Positions 53,071-61,487 of a stretch of DNA of 64,000 nt are shown here, piece after piece; within the stretch, counting starts at the first letter, position 1; the number at the start of each line of letters is the position of its first letter. The stretch lies in the NCBI RefSeq assembly GCF_001761385.1, contig NZ_CP017476.1:2779501-2843500 (forward strand), read 5' to 3'. The DNA comes from Hydrogenophaga crassostreae. GTDB lineage: Bacteria; Pseudomonadota; Gammaproteobacteria; Burkholderiales; Burkholderiaceae_C. The notes beneath the pieces were generated by a model. The model was not told the origin of the DNA. It ran no database searches and was given only the letters and a program-made list of their open reading frames with translations. A program made the position numbers and the translations under genes.

Positions 53071-53204
53071 GAAACTGTGCAAGGATTTTGAATGCACCGA
53101 GTTGGTGCACAAAGGCTTGAGGCGCGTCAAACATGGCCTGAGACATAATCACAAAGATCGCAGTTTGACCGCCCTGTGCATGCGGTTTCACCCGGAGCCC
53201 TGAA

Positions 53205-53840
53205 TTGTTTTCCATCATACAAGCCGCTGGCTGGCCGATCTGGCCGCTGATTCTTTGCTCGGTACTGGGCTTGGCCTTGGTTATCGAGCGCTTTGTAAGC
53301 CTGAAAACGGCCAAAATTGTGCCGCCCAAACTGCTCGATGAAGCCATCATGGTTTCACGCAACGGCGTGCCTGGTGCCGAAGTGGTGAACCACCTTGAGC
53401 AAAACTCGGCGCTGGGTGAGGTGTTGGCCAGTGGCTTTCGTGCTTTGCTGAACAACCCCCGAATCAGCGAGTCGGATTTGCGGTCCACGCTGGAAGGTGC
53501 CGGTCGTCTGAGTGCTTCCAAATTGCAGCGCTACTTGGGTGCATTGGCCACCATCGCCTCTGCAGCACCGCTGCTGGGCTTGCTGGGCACGGTGATCGGC
53601 ATGATTTCCATTTTTGGTTCGCAAGGTGGTGCCGATCTTGGCGCCGCGCCAGGTGGCAACCCCGAAGAACTCGCCCACGGCATCTCTATCGCGCTGTACA
53701 ACACGGCTTTTGGCCTGATCGTGGCTATACCCGCGTTGATCTTCTGGCGCTATTTCCGCGCCCGGGTTGACGACTACCTGCTCAGCATGGAGCTTGCCTC
53801 CGAGCGCTTTGTGCGCCATTTGCTGACCCTGCGCAAATAA
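53205..53840 (+). CDS. MotA/TolQ/ExbB-family proton channel protein
   Basis: 211 residues from TTG 53205, with GGAG 8 bases before. Three membrane segments: residues about 8-28, about 110-135 (TIASAAPLLGLLGTVIGMIS, the family signature) and about 155-180. Together with the ExbD-like partner it forms an inner-membrane proton-driven motor. Whether it drives TonB or Tol functions cannot be told: no tonB or tolA is nearby. This gene pair preceding lpxK is the usual Burkholderiales order. Confidence 0.9.
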   Translation: MFSIIQAAGWPIWPLILCSVLGLALVIERFVSLKTAKIVPPKLLDEAIMVSRNGVPGAEVVNHLEQNSALGEVLASGFRALLNNPRISESDLRSTLEGAGRLSASKLQRYLGALATIASAAPLLGLLGTVIGMISIFGSQGGADLGAAPGGNPEELAHGISIALYNTAFGLIVAIPALIFWRYFRARVDDYLLSMELASERFVRHLLTLRK

Positions 53841-53850
53841 GGCACCGCGC

Positions 53851-54288
53851 ATGAACTTCCGCCCAGGATCCCGCGACGAACCCGAGATCAACCTGATCCC
53901 TTTCATTGACGTCTTGCTGGTGGTGCTCATCTTTTTGATGCTCTCCACCACCTACAGCAAGTTCACCCAGCTGCAGGTGAACCTCCCCGTGGCCGATGCC
54001 CAGGCACAGGAGTCTTCGCCCAAGGAAGTGGTCGTCTCGATCAGCGCCGATGGGCGCTACGCCATCAACAAAGACATGCTGGAAGGCAGCAGCGTTGAAG
54101 ACATCACGCGCGCCCTCTCCCAAGCCGCGCAAGACACGCGAGAGATCGTGATCATCATCAGTGCCGACGCGGCCGCCACCCACCAATCCGTGATCAACGT
54201 GATGGATGCAGCACGCCGCGCCGGACTGGTTCGGATCACCTTTGCCACCCAGCAATCGGGCAGCAAAGGCTCGGGATCCAAGATCTAA
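53851..54288 (+). CDS. ExbD/TolR-family protein
   Basis: 145 residues: a short cytoplasmic N-terminus (MNFRPGSRDEPEINLIPFID), one membrane helix with the key Asp (FIDVLLVVLIFLML) and a periplasmic domain (about 45-135). It is the partner of the ExbB/TolQ-like protein 10 bases upstream. lpxK starts 20 bases after its stop. Confidence 0.93.
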   Translation: MNFRPGSRDEPEINLIPFIDVLLVVLIFLMLSTTYSKFTQLQVNLPVADAQAQESSPKEVVVSISADGRYAINKDMLEGSSVEDITRALSQAAQDTREIVIIISADAAATHQSVINVMDAARRAGLVRITFATQQSGSKGSGSKI

Positions 54289-54307
54289 CCCGGCCTCCAT
54301 CTGCGCC

Positions 54308-55384
54308 ATGAGCCAAGACAACGGACAGGCTCGCTGGCAAGCCATCTGGCAATCCCGAAGCGGCGTCGCACCGGCCTTGTTGCCGCTGGCCTGGCTGTAT
54401 GGACGGATATCAAGCGCTCGTCGTTGGCTCTACATCAAGGGCTGGAAATCGATCGACCAACTTCCCGTGCCTGTCATCGTGGTGGGTAACGTGGTGGTTG
54501 GCGGCGCCGGCAAAACGCCCACCGTATTGGCATTGGTCCTGCACCTTCAGTCGAAGGGGTGGCGTCCCGGCGTGGTATCGCGCGGTTATGGCCGCCAAGG
54601 CACTTTGCCACTGGAGGTGTTGCCTGATACGCCAGCCAGCGAGTGTGGCGACGAACCCGCACTGATTCGCCGCCAAACTGGTCTGCCCGTTTTCGTGGCT
54701 CGCCAACGCGCTCAAGCTGCACGCGCTTTGCTGGCCCGGCACCCCGAAGTGAACCTGATCGTATGCGACGATGGCTTGCAACACCTGGCCCTGGGCCGCG
54801 ACCTATCCATCGCCGTGTTTGACGACCGTGGCGTGGGCAATGGCTGGCTGCTGCCAGCCGGCCTGCTGCGTGAACCCTGGCCTGCGCACGAAGGGTCACC
54901 CTTCTCCCCTGACCTGGTTCTGCACCAGACGTCCCAGCTCCATCCAGCGCATCAGGCCAGCGCCACGAGCCTGCCCACTTTTTTTGCACAGCGCTCACTC
55001 GCACCGGTCGCGGTCAACGCACTGGGCGAACAGCAGGCGTTAACGACACTGGCGCACGCTCAACCAACCGCCGTCGCAGGTATTGCCCGCCCTGATGCCT
55101 TTTTCAACATGTTGAAGGCCGCTGGGTTGAAGCCTCGGCATACCACCGCACTGCCAGACCATGCAGACAGCGCCCTGTACGGCGACCTGCTAAAACACCA
55201 CAAGGGCACGCTGATCTGCACCGAGAAAGATGCCGTGAAGCTGTTCGAGCTCGCCCGGAGCCAGGGACAAACAACTGCCGCCCGCACCTGGGCCGTCCCG
55301 CTTGTGCTGCAGATCGATCCTGCCTTCTTTCTCGCCGTCGACCAACACCTTGAGCCGCATCGCCGCATTCGCCCCAGCGCATGA
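54308..55384 (+). CDS. lpxK: Tetraacyldisaccharide 4'-kinase LpxK
   Basis: 358 residues from ATG 54308 (MSQDNGQARWQAIW). The P-loop is VGNVVVGGAGKTPTV (about 64-78), followed by SRGYGR and the CDDGLQH motif near residue 160, all typical of LpxK. It phosphorylates lipid A disaccharide at the 4' position. An N-terminal membrane-associated segment is seen around residues 15-30. It is followed closely by a Trm112-like gene and kdsB, forming a lipid A/KDO group. Confidence 0.96.
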   Translation: MSQDNGQARWQAIWQSRSGVAPALLPLAWLYGRISSARRWLYIKGWKSIDQLPVPVIVVGNVVVGGAGKTPTVLALVLHLQSKGWRPGVVSRGYGRQGTLPLEVLPDTPASECGDEPALIRRQTGLPVFVARQRAQAARALLARHPEVNLIVCDDGLQHLALGRDLSIAVFDDRGVGNGWLLPAGLLREPWPAHEGSPFSPDLVLHQTSQLHPAHQASATSLPTFFAQRSLAPVAVNALGEQQALTTLAHAQPTAVAGIARPDAFFNMLKAAGLKPRHTTALPDHADSALYGDLLKHHKGTLICTEKDAVKLFELARSQGQTTAARTWAVPLVLQIDPAFFLAVDQHLEPHRRIRPSA

Positions 55385-55417
55385 CCTGTGGGGGCTTGGG
55401 CGCACTATGATCGCGCC

Positions 55418-55624
55418 ATGGACACCAAATTGCTCGAACTGCTGGTCTGCCCCGTCACCAAAGGGCCGCTGATTTTTAACCGCGACACTCAGGAACTGCT
55501 TTCACGCAGCGCCCGTTTGGCCTACCCTGTGCGTGACGGCATTCCCATCTTGCTGGAGCACGAAGCGCGCACACTGAGCGAAGAAGAAGCCGCTCGACCC
55601 AACGCGCCGACCAACTCGCCATGA
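55418..55624 (+). CDS. Trm112-family (UPF0434) small protein
   Basis: 68 residues from ATG 55418 (MDTKLLELLVCPVTKGPL). The family core CPVTKGPL...RLAYPVRDGIPILLEHEAR is present. Only one of the usual zinc cysteines is kept (in VCPVTKG), as in many bacterial members. It overlaps kdsB by 4 bases (ATGA). Possible role as a methyltransferase partner; in this order it always accompanies lpxK and kdsB, so the true role is unsettled. Confidence 0.88.
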   Translation: MDTKLLELLVCPVTKGPLIFNRDTQELLSRSARLAYPVRDGIPILLEHEARTLSEEEAARPNAPTNSP

Positions 55625-56397
55625 CAGCCCGTCAGGCCTTCACCGTCCTGATTCCGGCCCGCCTGGCTTCCAGCCGCCTGCCCAACAAACCGTTGGCTGA
55701 CATTGGCGGCCTGCCAATGGTGGTACGTGTGGCCCTGCAAGCCGCCAAGAGCGAGGCCACCCAGTGCATCGTGGCCGCCGACGATGCACAAATCGTTGCC
55801 GCTTGCGAAGCCCATGGCATCCGCGCTCTGCTCACAGGCACCCGGCACCTGAGCGGCAGCGACCGCCTAGCCGAAGCCTGTGCGCTGCTGAACCTCGCCG
55901 ACACCAGCATTGTGGTGAACGTGCAGGGCGACGAGCCCCTGATCAATCCAGCACTGATCAATGCCGTCGCGCTGGAGTTGCAAACGCGCCCTGATTGCGT
56001 CATGAGCACGGCAGCACACCCCTTGAGCGATGTGACCGATTTCACCAACCCCAACGTGGTCAAGGTGGTTCTCGACAAACGCCAGTCAGCCCTGTATTTC
56101 AGCCGCGCACCTATCCCGTGGTGGCGAGACGGCATGGCCACTCTTGACGTCGGCACTGAATTCCCACAACCTGGCCCATTGAGACACATCGGCATTTACG
56201 CTTACCGCGCCGGCTTCCTAAGGGCATTTCCCCATCTGGAACCAGCGCCCCTCGAAACCACCGAATCGCTGGAACAATTGAGAGTGCTTTGGCACGGCGA
56301 ACGCATTGCCGTTCATGTGACCAATCAAGCACCCGGCGCAGGTGTTGATACGCCCGAAGATCTGGCCCGTGTACAGCGACTGTTTTCCAAGCCTTGA
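55621..56397 (+). CDS. kdsB: CMP-KDO synthetase KdsB
   Basis: 258 residues. Nucleotidyltransferase motifs IPARLASSRLPNKPLADIGG near the N-terminus, NVQGDEPLI (Mg-binding Asp) and YFSRAPIPWWRD are seen. It activates KDO for the LPS inner core. The gene overlaps the Trm112-like gene and is followed after about 155 bases by adk. Confidence 0.97.
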   Translation: MTARQAFTVLIPARLASSRLPNKPLADIGGLPMVVRVALQAAKSEATQCIVAADDAQIVAACEAHGIRALLTGTRHLSGSDRLAEACALLNLADTSIVVNVQGDEPLINPALINAVALELQTRPDCVMSTAAHPLSDVTDFTNPNVVKVVLDKRQSALYFSRAPIPWWRDGMATLDVGTEFPQPGPLRHIGIYAYRAGFLRAFPHLEPAPLETTESLEQLRVLWHGERIAVHVTNQAPGAGVDTPEDLARVQRLFSKP

Positions 56398-56553
56398 AGT
56401 GAGGCCATAGGTCACAAAAAACACCCGAACGCCTGTAAGCCAGCGTCTGGGAACTGCATGCTATCCTCGATCCGTCGCCCCGGGGCCCCTGCCCGGGCAA
56501 CGGCCGCAAGGGACAGCGGCCCCACCCGATTCAACAGCAAAAAAAGGATACCG

Positions 56554-57210
56554 ATGAAACTCATTCTGTTGGGCGCGCCTGGCGCCGGCAAAGGCACCCA
56601 AGCCACCTTCATCTGCCAAAAGTATGGAATTCCTCAAATCTCCACCGGTGACATGCTGCGAGCTGCTGTCAAAGCCGGCACGCCACTGGGCCTGCAAGCC
56701 AAAGGCATCATGGAATCAGGCGGCCTTGTCAGCGATGAGCTGATCATCAATCTGGTGAAAGAGCGCATTGCGCAGCCAGACTGTGCCAACGGATTTCTGT
56801 TCGACGGCTTCCCCCGAACGATTCCTCAAGCCGACGCCATGAAAGCCGCCGGCGTGAAGCTGGACTACGTGCTTGAAATCGATGTGCCGTTTGATGCCAT
56901 CATTGAACGCATGAGCGGCCGCCGCTCGCACCCGGCTTCGGGCCGCACATATCACGTCAAGTTCAATCCGCCCAAAGTTGAAGGAAAAGATGACGAAACC
57001 GGCGAAGCGCTGATTCAGCGCGAAGACGACAAGGAAGCAACTGTGAAGAAGCGGCTTGAGGTCTACAGCGCTCAGACCCGCCCTCTGGTTGACTACTACA
57101 GCGAATGGGCCAAGGCTGACCCTTCTACTGCACCCAAATACCGCGCCATCAGTGGCATGGGATCGGTCGAAGACATCACTTCGCGCGCCATGGAAGCACT
57201 TGCTCACTGA
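56554..57210 (+). CDS. adk: Adenylate kinase
   Basis: 218 residues from ATG 56554; the ribosome site AAAAAAAGGA lies just before. P-loop GAPGAGKGT (residues 7-15), FDGFPRTIPQA, and a full-length LID domain (about 122-160, no zinc cysteines). It interconverts AMP, ADP and ATP. It has its own terminator, suggesting the unit ends here. Confidence 0.97.
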   Translation: MKLILLGAPGAGKGTQATFICQKYGIPQISTGDMLRAAVKAGTPLGLQAKGIMESGGLVSDELIINLVKERIAQPDCANGFLFDGFPRTIPQADAMKAAGVKLDYVLEIDVPFDAIIERMSGRRSHPASGRTYHVKFNPPKVEGKDDETGEALIQREDDKEATVKKRLEVYSAQTRPLVDYYSEWAKADPSTAPKYRAISGMGSVEDITSRAMEALAH

Positions 57211-57237
57211 GGGCAACCAGTCTGACCTACCCCAAAT

Positions 57238-57263
57238 GCCCGGTCCAGAACCGGGCTTTTTTT
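57238..57263 (+). terminator. Intrinsic terminator of adk
   Basis: GCCCGGT-CCAGA-ACCGGGC stem of 7 bp followed by seven T residues. Confidence 0.93.
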
Positions 57264-57270
57264 CGCCTCT

Positions 57271-58257
57271 TTATGCCCAGTCAGGCAGCAACGCCAGAGA
57301 CAACGCGAGGCGCGCTTTCACGGGTGACAGACCTGCTGAACTCTCGAACTTGTCGCCGACATGAGAAATCACCCGCCCGCGCGCGCAGCGCGTGGCGCGC
57401 ACCACCCGAACCCCACTCGCCTGCGCCTGATCCAGAGCCGCAGCGAGTTCAGCGTGGAGCGTTCCATTGCCTGTGCAGGCCACCACAATGCCTTGCGTCT
57501 TCGCACCGTGCTGGCCGCTGTTGAGTGCCAACACCCCCAACACCACACGTCCATCAGCGTCCGAATGGCTGGTCACCAACACCACGCTCGGCAAAGCCGT
57601 CGCCGCCGAGATCCTCGCCAGTCGATCAGTCGGACCCGACAAGCCGGTCGAGGGTGCCTCAAAAGGCTGGAACCATCGAACTACACCTTCCTCCACACAG
57701 CCCATTGGCCCCGCATCACCCGAATCAAACGCATCAATCCGATAGCTGTGCACCTTGCACACATGTTCCGCCCTGTGAACCCAACCGGCGCTCACGGCGA
57801 CCACACCGGTCAACCCGTCACAACCAGCCACGACAACCGCATCCAGCAAGTTCTGTGGGCCATCGGGCACCAGTGCTGTGGCCGGCCGCATGGCACTGGT
57901 CAGCACCACAGGCTTGTCCGGTGCCAGTACCGTCTGCAAAAACCATGCGGTTTCTTCCAGGGTATCGGTGCCATGGGTGACAACCACGCCTTGAACCTCT
58001 TCCCGAGCCAGGTGGTGGGCCACTCTCTCTGCCAAGCGTTTCCAGACGGCGAAGCCCATATCCTTGCTGTCAATTTGCGCAACCTGTTCGCACTCAAGGG
58101 CAAGCCCCTGCAGAGGCGGCACGGCCTTCACCAGATCACCAACACCGACTTCTCCAGCCACATAGCCCACGTTGTCCGCCGCATCGACCGAGCGTCCTGC
58201 GATCGTGCCGCCCGTCCCAAGAACCACGCACACCGATCGCGCTTTCAAATTTGCCAC
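57271..58257 (-). CDS. L-asparaginase
   Basis: 328 residues from GTG 58257; GGAG lies 9 bases upstream. The catalytic threonine motifs are VLGTGGTIAG near the N-terminus and VVTHGTDTLEETA in the middle, with the serine/lysine region near SAMRPATA. No signal peptide is present, so it acts in the cytoplasm, converting asparagine to aspartate. It is divergent from lexA; the 123-base region between them holds two SOS-box-like sites. Confidence 0.9.
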   Translation of the reverse strand: MANLKARSVCVVLGTGGTIAGRSVDAADNVGYVAGEVGVGDLVKAVPPLQGLALECEQVAQIDSKDMGFAVWKRLAERVAHHLAREEVQGVVVTHGTDTLEETAWFLQTVLAPDKPVVLTSAMRPATALVPDGPQNLLDAVVVAGCDGLTGVVAVSAGWVHRAEHVCKVHSYRIDAFDSGDAGPMGCVEEGVVRWFQPFEAPSTGLSGPTDRLARISAATALPSVVLVTSHSDADGRVVLGVLALNSGQHGAKTQGIVVACTGNGTLHAELAAALDQAQASGVRVVRATRCARGRVISHVGDKFESSAGLSPVKARLALSLALLPDWA

Positions 58258-58274
58258 TTGTCAAACTCCAAAAA

Positions 58275-58290
58275 CTGGTTAAACTCACAG
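58275..58290. promoter_or_regulatory. LexA-box-like site 1 upstream of lexA
   Basis: CTGGTTAAACTCACAG fits CTGT-N8-ACAG with one mismatch, 91 bases before the lexA ATG. Confidence 0.55.
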
Positions 58291-58293
58291 CTA

Positions 58294-58309
58294 CTGGATA
58301 AGAAAACAG
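58294..58309. promoter_or_regulatory. LexA-box-like site 2 upstream of lexA
   Basis: CTGGATAAGAAAACAG fits CTGT-N8-ACAG with one mismatch; it starts 19 bases after site 1, nearly two helical turns. It also forms the left arm of an inverted repeat (TACTGGATAA ... TTATCCAGTA, 58292-58328). Confidence 0.6.
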
Positions 58310-58380
58310 CATGCTGCTTTATCCAGTATCGATGCAGGCTCAAAGTGCCTGCCAAGATTCCTAGGTCTGAAGAGGTTGCC

Positions 58381-59067
58381 ATGATCGACTCCGCTTTCCC
58401 GACGCCCAAACTCACCGCCCGTCAGCAACAAATTCTGGAACTGATCCAGAACGCCATTGCCCGCACCGGCGCGCCGCCCACCCGTGCTGAAATCGCCAGT
58501 GAACTGGGTTTTAAATCGGCCAACGCCGCCGAAGAACACCTGCAAGCGCTGGCCCGCAAGGGCGCAATCGAACTCGTCAGCGGAACCTCGCGCGGCATCC
58601 GCCTGCGCAGTGAAGACCTTCAATCCATCAACAGCTCGCGTTTGCGCCAGCTTACATTGCCACTGCCCAGCCTGTCTCAGCTCATGCTCCCCCTGATTGG
58701 GCGTGTTGCTGCCGGCTCGCCGATTCTCGCGCAAGAGCATGTAGACCAGACCTACCACGTGGAGCGAAGCTTGTTTCAACAGGAACCTGACTACCTCCTC
58801 AAAGTTCGAGGCATGTCCATGCGCGACGTTGGCATCATCGATGGTGACCTGCTGGCTGTTCGCTCGACCAAAGAAGCCAAGAACGGCCAAATTGTGGTCG
58901 CGCGGCTGGGTGAAGACGTCACCGTCAAGCGCTTCATGCGTCGAACAAATCAAATCGAATTGCACGCTGAAAACCCCGACTACAAAACCATCGTGGTTGA
59001 ACCGGGAGAACCATTTGAGATCGAGGGCCTGGCCGTCGGTCTGATTCGGAACAGCTTCCAGAACTGA
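58381..59067 (+). CDS. lexA: LexA repressor
   Basis: 228 residues. The winged helix-turn-helix DNA-binding domain covers residues 8-75. The autocleavage site is A111-G112 (GRVAAGSPILA), with catalytic S146 (RGMSMRDVG) and K183 (VTVKRFM), spaced 37 residues as in E. coli S119/K156. It represses SOS genes until RecA-ssDNA promotes cleavage. Two candidate binding sites upstream suggest autoregulation. Confidence 0.97.
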   Translation: MIDSAFPTPKLTARQQQILELIQNAIARTGAPPTRAEIASELGFKSANAAEEHLQALARKGAIELVSGTSRGIRLRSEDLQSINSSRLRQLTLPLPSLSQLMLPLIGRVAAGSPILAQEHVDQTYHVERSLFQQEPDYLLKVRGMSMRDVGIIDGDLLAVRSTKEAKNGQIVVARLGEDVTVKRFMRRTNQIELHAENPDYKTIVVEPGEPFEIEGLAVGLIRNSFQN

Positions 59068-59176
59068 GCTCCCGGGCATGACATCGACCGGCAACCCGTC
59101 GGTCGAGTCCGTGCCCGAGAGCCGGAATGGCCTCCGCAGGTGGCGGGCGTTTGGCATGGTGCGCGGGCTTCGCGCA

Positions 59177-59204
59177 TTGGCACAACCCTGCGTGGGCGTA
59201 TATT
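59177..59204 (+). promoter_or_regulatory. Promoter of the small orphan gene
   Basis: TTGGCA (59177-59182) and TATATT (59199-59204) are 16 bases apart, about 43 bases before the start codon of the orphan gene. Confidence 0.6.
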
Positions 59205-59246
59205 TTTTAATCCTGCCTGTGTTCAACACCATCACTGGAGTTTTTC

Positions 59247-59621
59247 ATGGGAATCCGCTTTAACACCAACACCTGGCGTGCGCCGCTGCAATTGATCGAC
59301 TGCTGGCTGCCGCGGCAGCCATCAACAGCGCGTGCTTCTGCCATGCCTGCACCACGCTTGCTGCAACGCTTCGCCAAAGCCGGGTGGCTCAACAGCCCGT
59401 TGTCGTCGGGTGCACCCATTGCGACCAATGCCCGATCGCCGAGCCAGACAAAGCACCACGGCCGCAACGATCGCACTGTGACCGTACAACGCAAGAGCGC
59501 TGGTGCACGCTCGCCGTCTTCCCCTCATTCAGACGGTCGCCTCTTTCTTTCCGGGCGCATCGATCAGGTTTGCGCTGAACTGGAACGCCTTGCAGCAATA
59601 GAACAGCGCATGTTTCAGTAG
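59247..59621 (+). CDS. Small basic orphan protein
   Basis: 124 residues, not recognised. The start ATG has a strong GGAG ribosome site 7 bases before, and a good promoter lies upstream, which supports a real gene. The middle part is low-complexity, rich in Ser, Arg, Pro and Gln. The C-terminus (RLFLSGRIDQVCAELERLAA) looks like a compact helical element. It is not secreted. Neighbours are lexA (upstream, but separated by its own promoter region) and a dehydrogenase. Confidence 0.6.
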   Translation: MGIRFNTNTWRAPLQLIDCWLPRQPSTARASAMPAPRLLQRFAKAGWLNSPLSSGAPIATNARSPSQTKHHGRNDRTVTVQRKSAGARSPSSPHSDGRLFLSGRIDQVCAELERLAAIEQRMFQ

Positions 59622-59800
59622 CAGCGTTGGAGTGCACACCCACTCCAGCCCTTGCCCGCTCCGAGAAATACCAACCCAATGATCGGTTTTCCCCTCTGCC
59701 TGAAAAGTAGCAAACAGTCTGGGGCAAGGCTCTTCACGGGTGCAAGCAACCAAAACCCGAGACCACTGATGACTGCGATCATGAGGGCACAATATGCCTC

Positions 59801-60808
59801 ATGAACATTGTGATTCTCGACGACTACCAAGATGTGGTCCGCAAACTCGACAGCGCCCAGAAGCTCGATCCGTATCCTGCGAAAGTGTTTACCAACACGG
59901 TCAAAGGTGTGGGCCAGCTCTCGGTGCGACTTCGAGACGCCGACGTTTTGGTCTTGATTCGGGAACGCACCCAGATCACTCGACAGCTGGTAGACAAACT
60001 GCCGAAACTCAAGCTGATCGCTCAAACCGGCCGAATTGGGGAGCACATCGATGTCCCTGCCTGTACCGAACGAGGAGTTGCAGTGGCCGAAGGCGTCAGT
60101 TCGCCGATGTCAACGGCCGAACTCACATGGGCACTGATCATGTCATCCATGAGGCGCATTCCGCAATATGTCGCCAGTCTGAAACACGGGGCATGGCAGC
60201 AGTCCGGACTGAAAGCGGCCTCCATGCCACCGAACTTCAGTCTTGGCAGAGTTTTGCATGGGAAGACACTGGGGGTGTGGAGCTATGGCCGAATTGGGAA
60301 GATCGTGGCCGGCTACGGCCGCGCATTCGGTATGCGGGTACTCGTCTGGGGCAATGAAGGCAGCCGCCAACAGGCTGCGGCAGATGGGTATGAGCTTGCC
60401 AATAGCCGCGAAGAATTGTTCACTGACTCAGACGTACTCACGCTGCACTTGCGACTGAGTATCACCACAGCAGCCTGCGTGAGCCTTGATGACCTCTCCA
60501 GGATGAAGCCAACAGCCTTGCTTGTGAATACATCAAGGGCTGAGCTGATCCAGCAAGATGCGCTTTTGGCTGCATTGAACCGCGGCCGCCCGGGTATGGC
60601 CGCCATCGACGTTTTCGAGTCCGAGCCCATCATGCAGGGTCATGCGCTCTTGCGGCTGGAGAATTGCATTTGCACGCCACACATAGGCTACGTTGAACAA
60701 GACAACTACGAAACCCTGTTTTCAGCGGCCTTTGACAACGTGGTGAACTTTGTTCGCGGCACTCCTACCAATATCGTCAACCCCGGCGCCCTTCAAGTTC
60801 GCCGCTAA
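59801..60808 (+). CDS. D-2-hydroxyacid dehydrogenase
   Basis: 335 residues of the NAD-dependent D-isomer-specific 2-hydroxyacid dehydrogenase family. Catalytic residues are Arg in VNTSRAEL, Glu in DVFESEP and His in TPHIGY. The dinucleotide loop reads GVWSYGRIGKIV, with Ser161 replacing the first Gly of GxGxxG, while the other two glycines remain. The substrate is unknown (phosphoglycerate, glyoxylate/hydroxypyruvate or other). It is probably monocistronic; the next 600 bases contain no convincing plus-strand gene. Confidence 0.88.
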   Translation: MNIVILDDYQDVVRKLDSAQKLDPYPAKVFTNTVKGVGQLSVRLRDADVLVLIRERTQITRQLVDKLPKLKLIAQTGRIGEHIDVPACTERGVAVAEGVSSPMSTAELTWALIMSSMRRIPQYVASLKHGAWQQSGLKAASMPPNFSLGRVLHGKTLGVWSYGRIGKIVAGYGRAFGMRVLVWGNEGSRQQAAADGYELANSREELFTDSDVLTLHLRLSITTAACVSLDDLSRMKPTALLVNTSRAELIQQDALLAALNRGRPGMAAIDVFESEPIMQGHALLRLENCICTPHIGYVEQDNYETLFSAAFDNVVNFVRGTPTNIVNPGALQVRR

Positions 60809-60928
60809 CAAACGAGCACCGCCGTGCGAAGTGGTGGCGTGGGCGCCTGTGGGTGAGGGACGGTACCTGCATACACTTGGCAACGTGTCATGGCCCGGAC
60901 AGACCAACGCCGCCCAGATGGACAGCAT

Positions 60929-61180
60929 TCAGCCTGGACCCAGGCTGGAATACGGCGATGGGTTGGATATCACCAGGGACCACCAAAGCGTTTTGCATAT
61001 TCCGTGCCCCAGGTTGTGCGCGCGCTTGAGGTCACCTGGCGCAAAAATCTGAAGAAGCTGGGCGCGGTTCATGGCCGACTGAGGCGCGCCTGCCGAAGCG
61101 GGCATATCAATCCACGCAAAAGCTACAGCGCAGTCTTGCGGGATGCCCTGCCCCTGCCCCCTCAATGCCAGCAAATGCAT
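60929..61180 (-). pseudogene. Sel1-repeat (SLR) gene fragment
   Basis: An 83-codon open frame on the minus strand contains GQGIPQDCAVAFAWIDMPAS followed by AGAPQSAMNRAQLLQIFAPG and DLKRAHNLG. This matches the last Sel1-like repeat plus the C-terminal helix of SLR proteins (pattern GxGVPQDYAxAxAWLxLAAxxG...). The upstream repeats and a signal peptide are absent and an in-frame stop precedes the start, so it is likely a decayed remnant or a very short survivor. Confidence 0.45.
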
Positions 61181-61425
61181 TGAGTTTCATGAGACCCAAG
61201 GGAGAGGGAAGTGATGGCGGCGGGCATGTTGTGCCCTGTGGATGCGAGGCGGGGCCCCCACATGGTTGGCGGGCAAACTTGGTCAGTGCAAGCGAACGCT
61301 TTTTTCATTGAATGCGATGTTGAAGGGGTCGCAGAGCTCTCCACTTATTTGAAGATTCAATGCCCCATTGGGCTCAACGCATTGGCTTTTTTTTGGATTT
61401 TGGCCAACAGAGCCATGCCACCCCA
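61181..61425. other. Non-coding stretch before the FimV-like gene
   Basis: No convincing gene is seen on either strand. A minus-strand segment near 61290-61345 (ELCDPFNIAFNEKSVRLH then stop) could be another gene remnant, but no family was recognised. Confidence 0.4.
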
Positions 61426-61470
61426 TGACGTAAAAAAGGCCGGGGTTTCAGCCCGGCCTTTTTTACGTCA
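61426..61470. terminator. Terminator of the FimV-like gene
   Basis: A perfect 19-bp stem with arms at 61426-61444 and 61452-61470, a 7-base loop, a GGCCGGG core, and A/T runs flanking it so that it can end transcription in both directions. Confidence 0.95.
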
Positions 61471-61487
61471 ATGATGATGGTGCCAAT

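Noticed and set aside
60890..61183. Plus-strand 97-codon frame after the dehydrogenase
   Set aside because: It is opposite the Sel1-repeat fragment, which explains the open frame better; no ribosome site.
61214..61474. Plus-strand frame with a good ribosome site before the FimV terminator
   Set aside because: Its 3' end runs through the perfect 19-bp terminator hairpin and the product matches nothing recognised.
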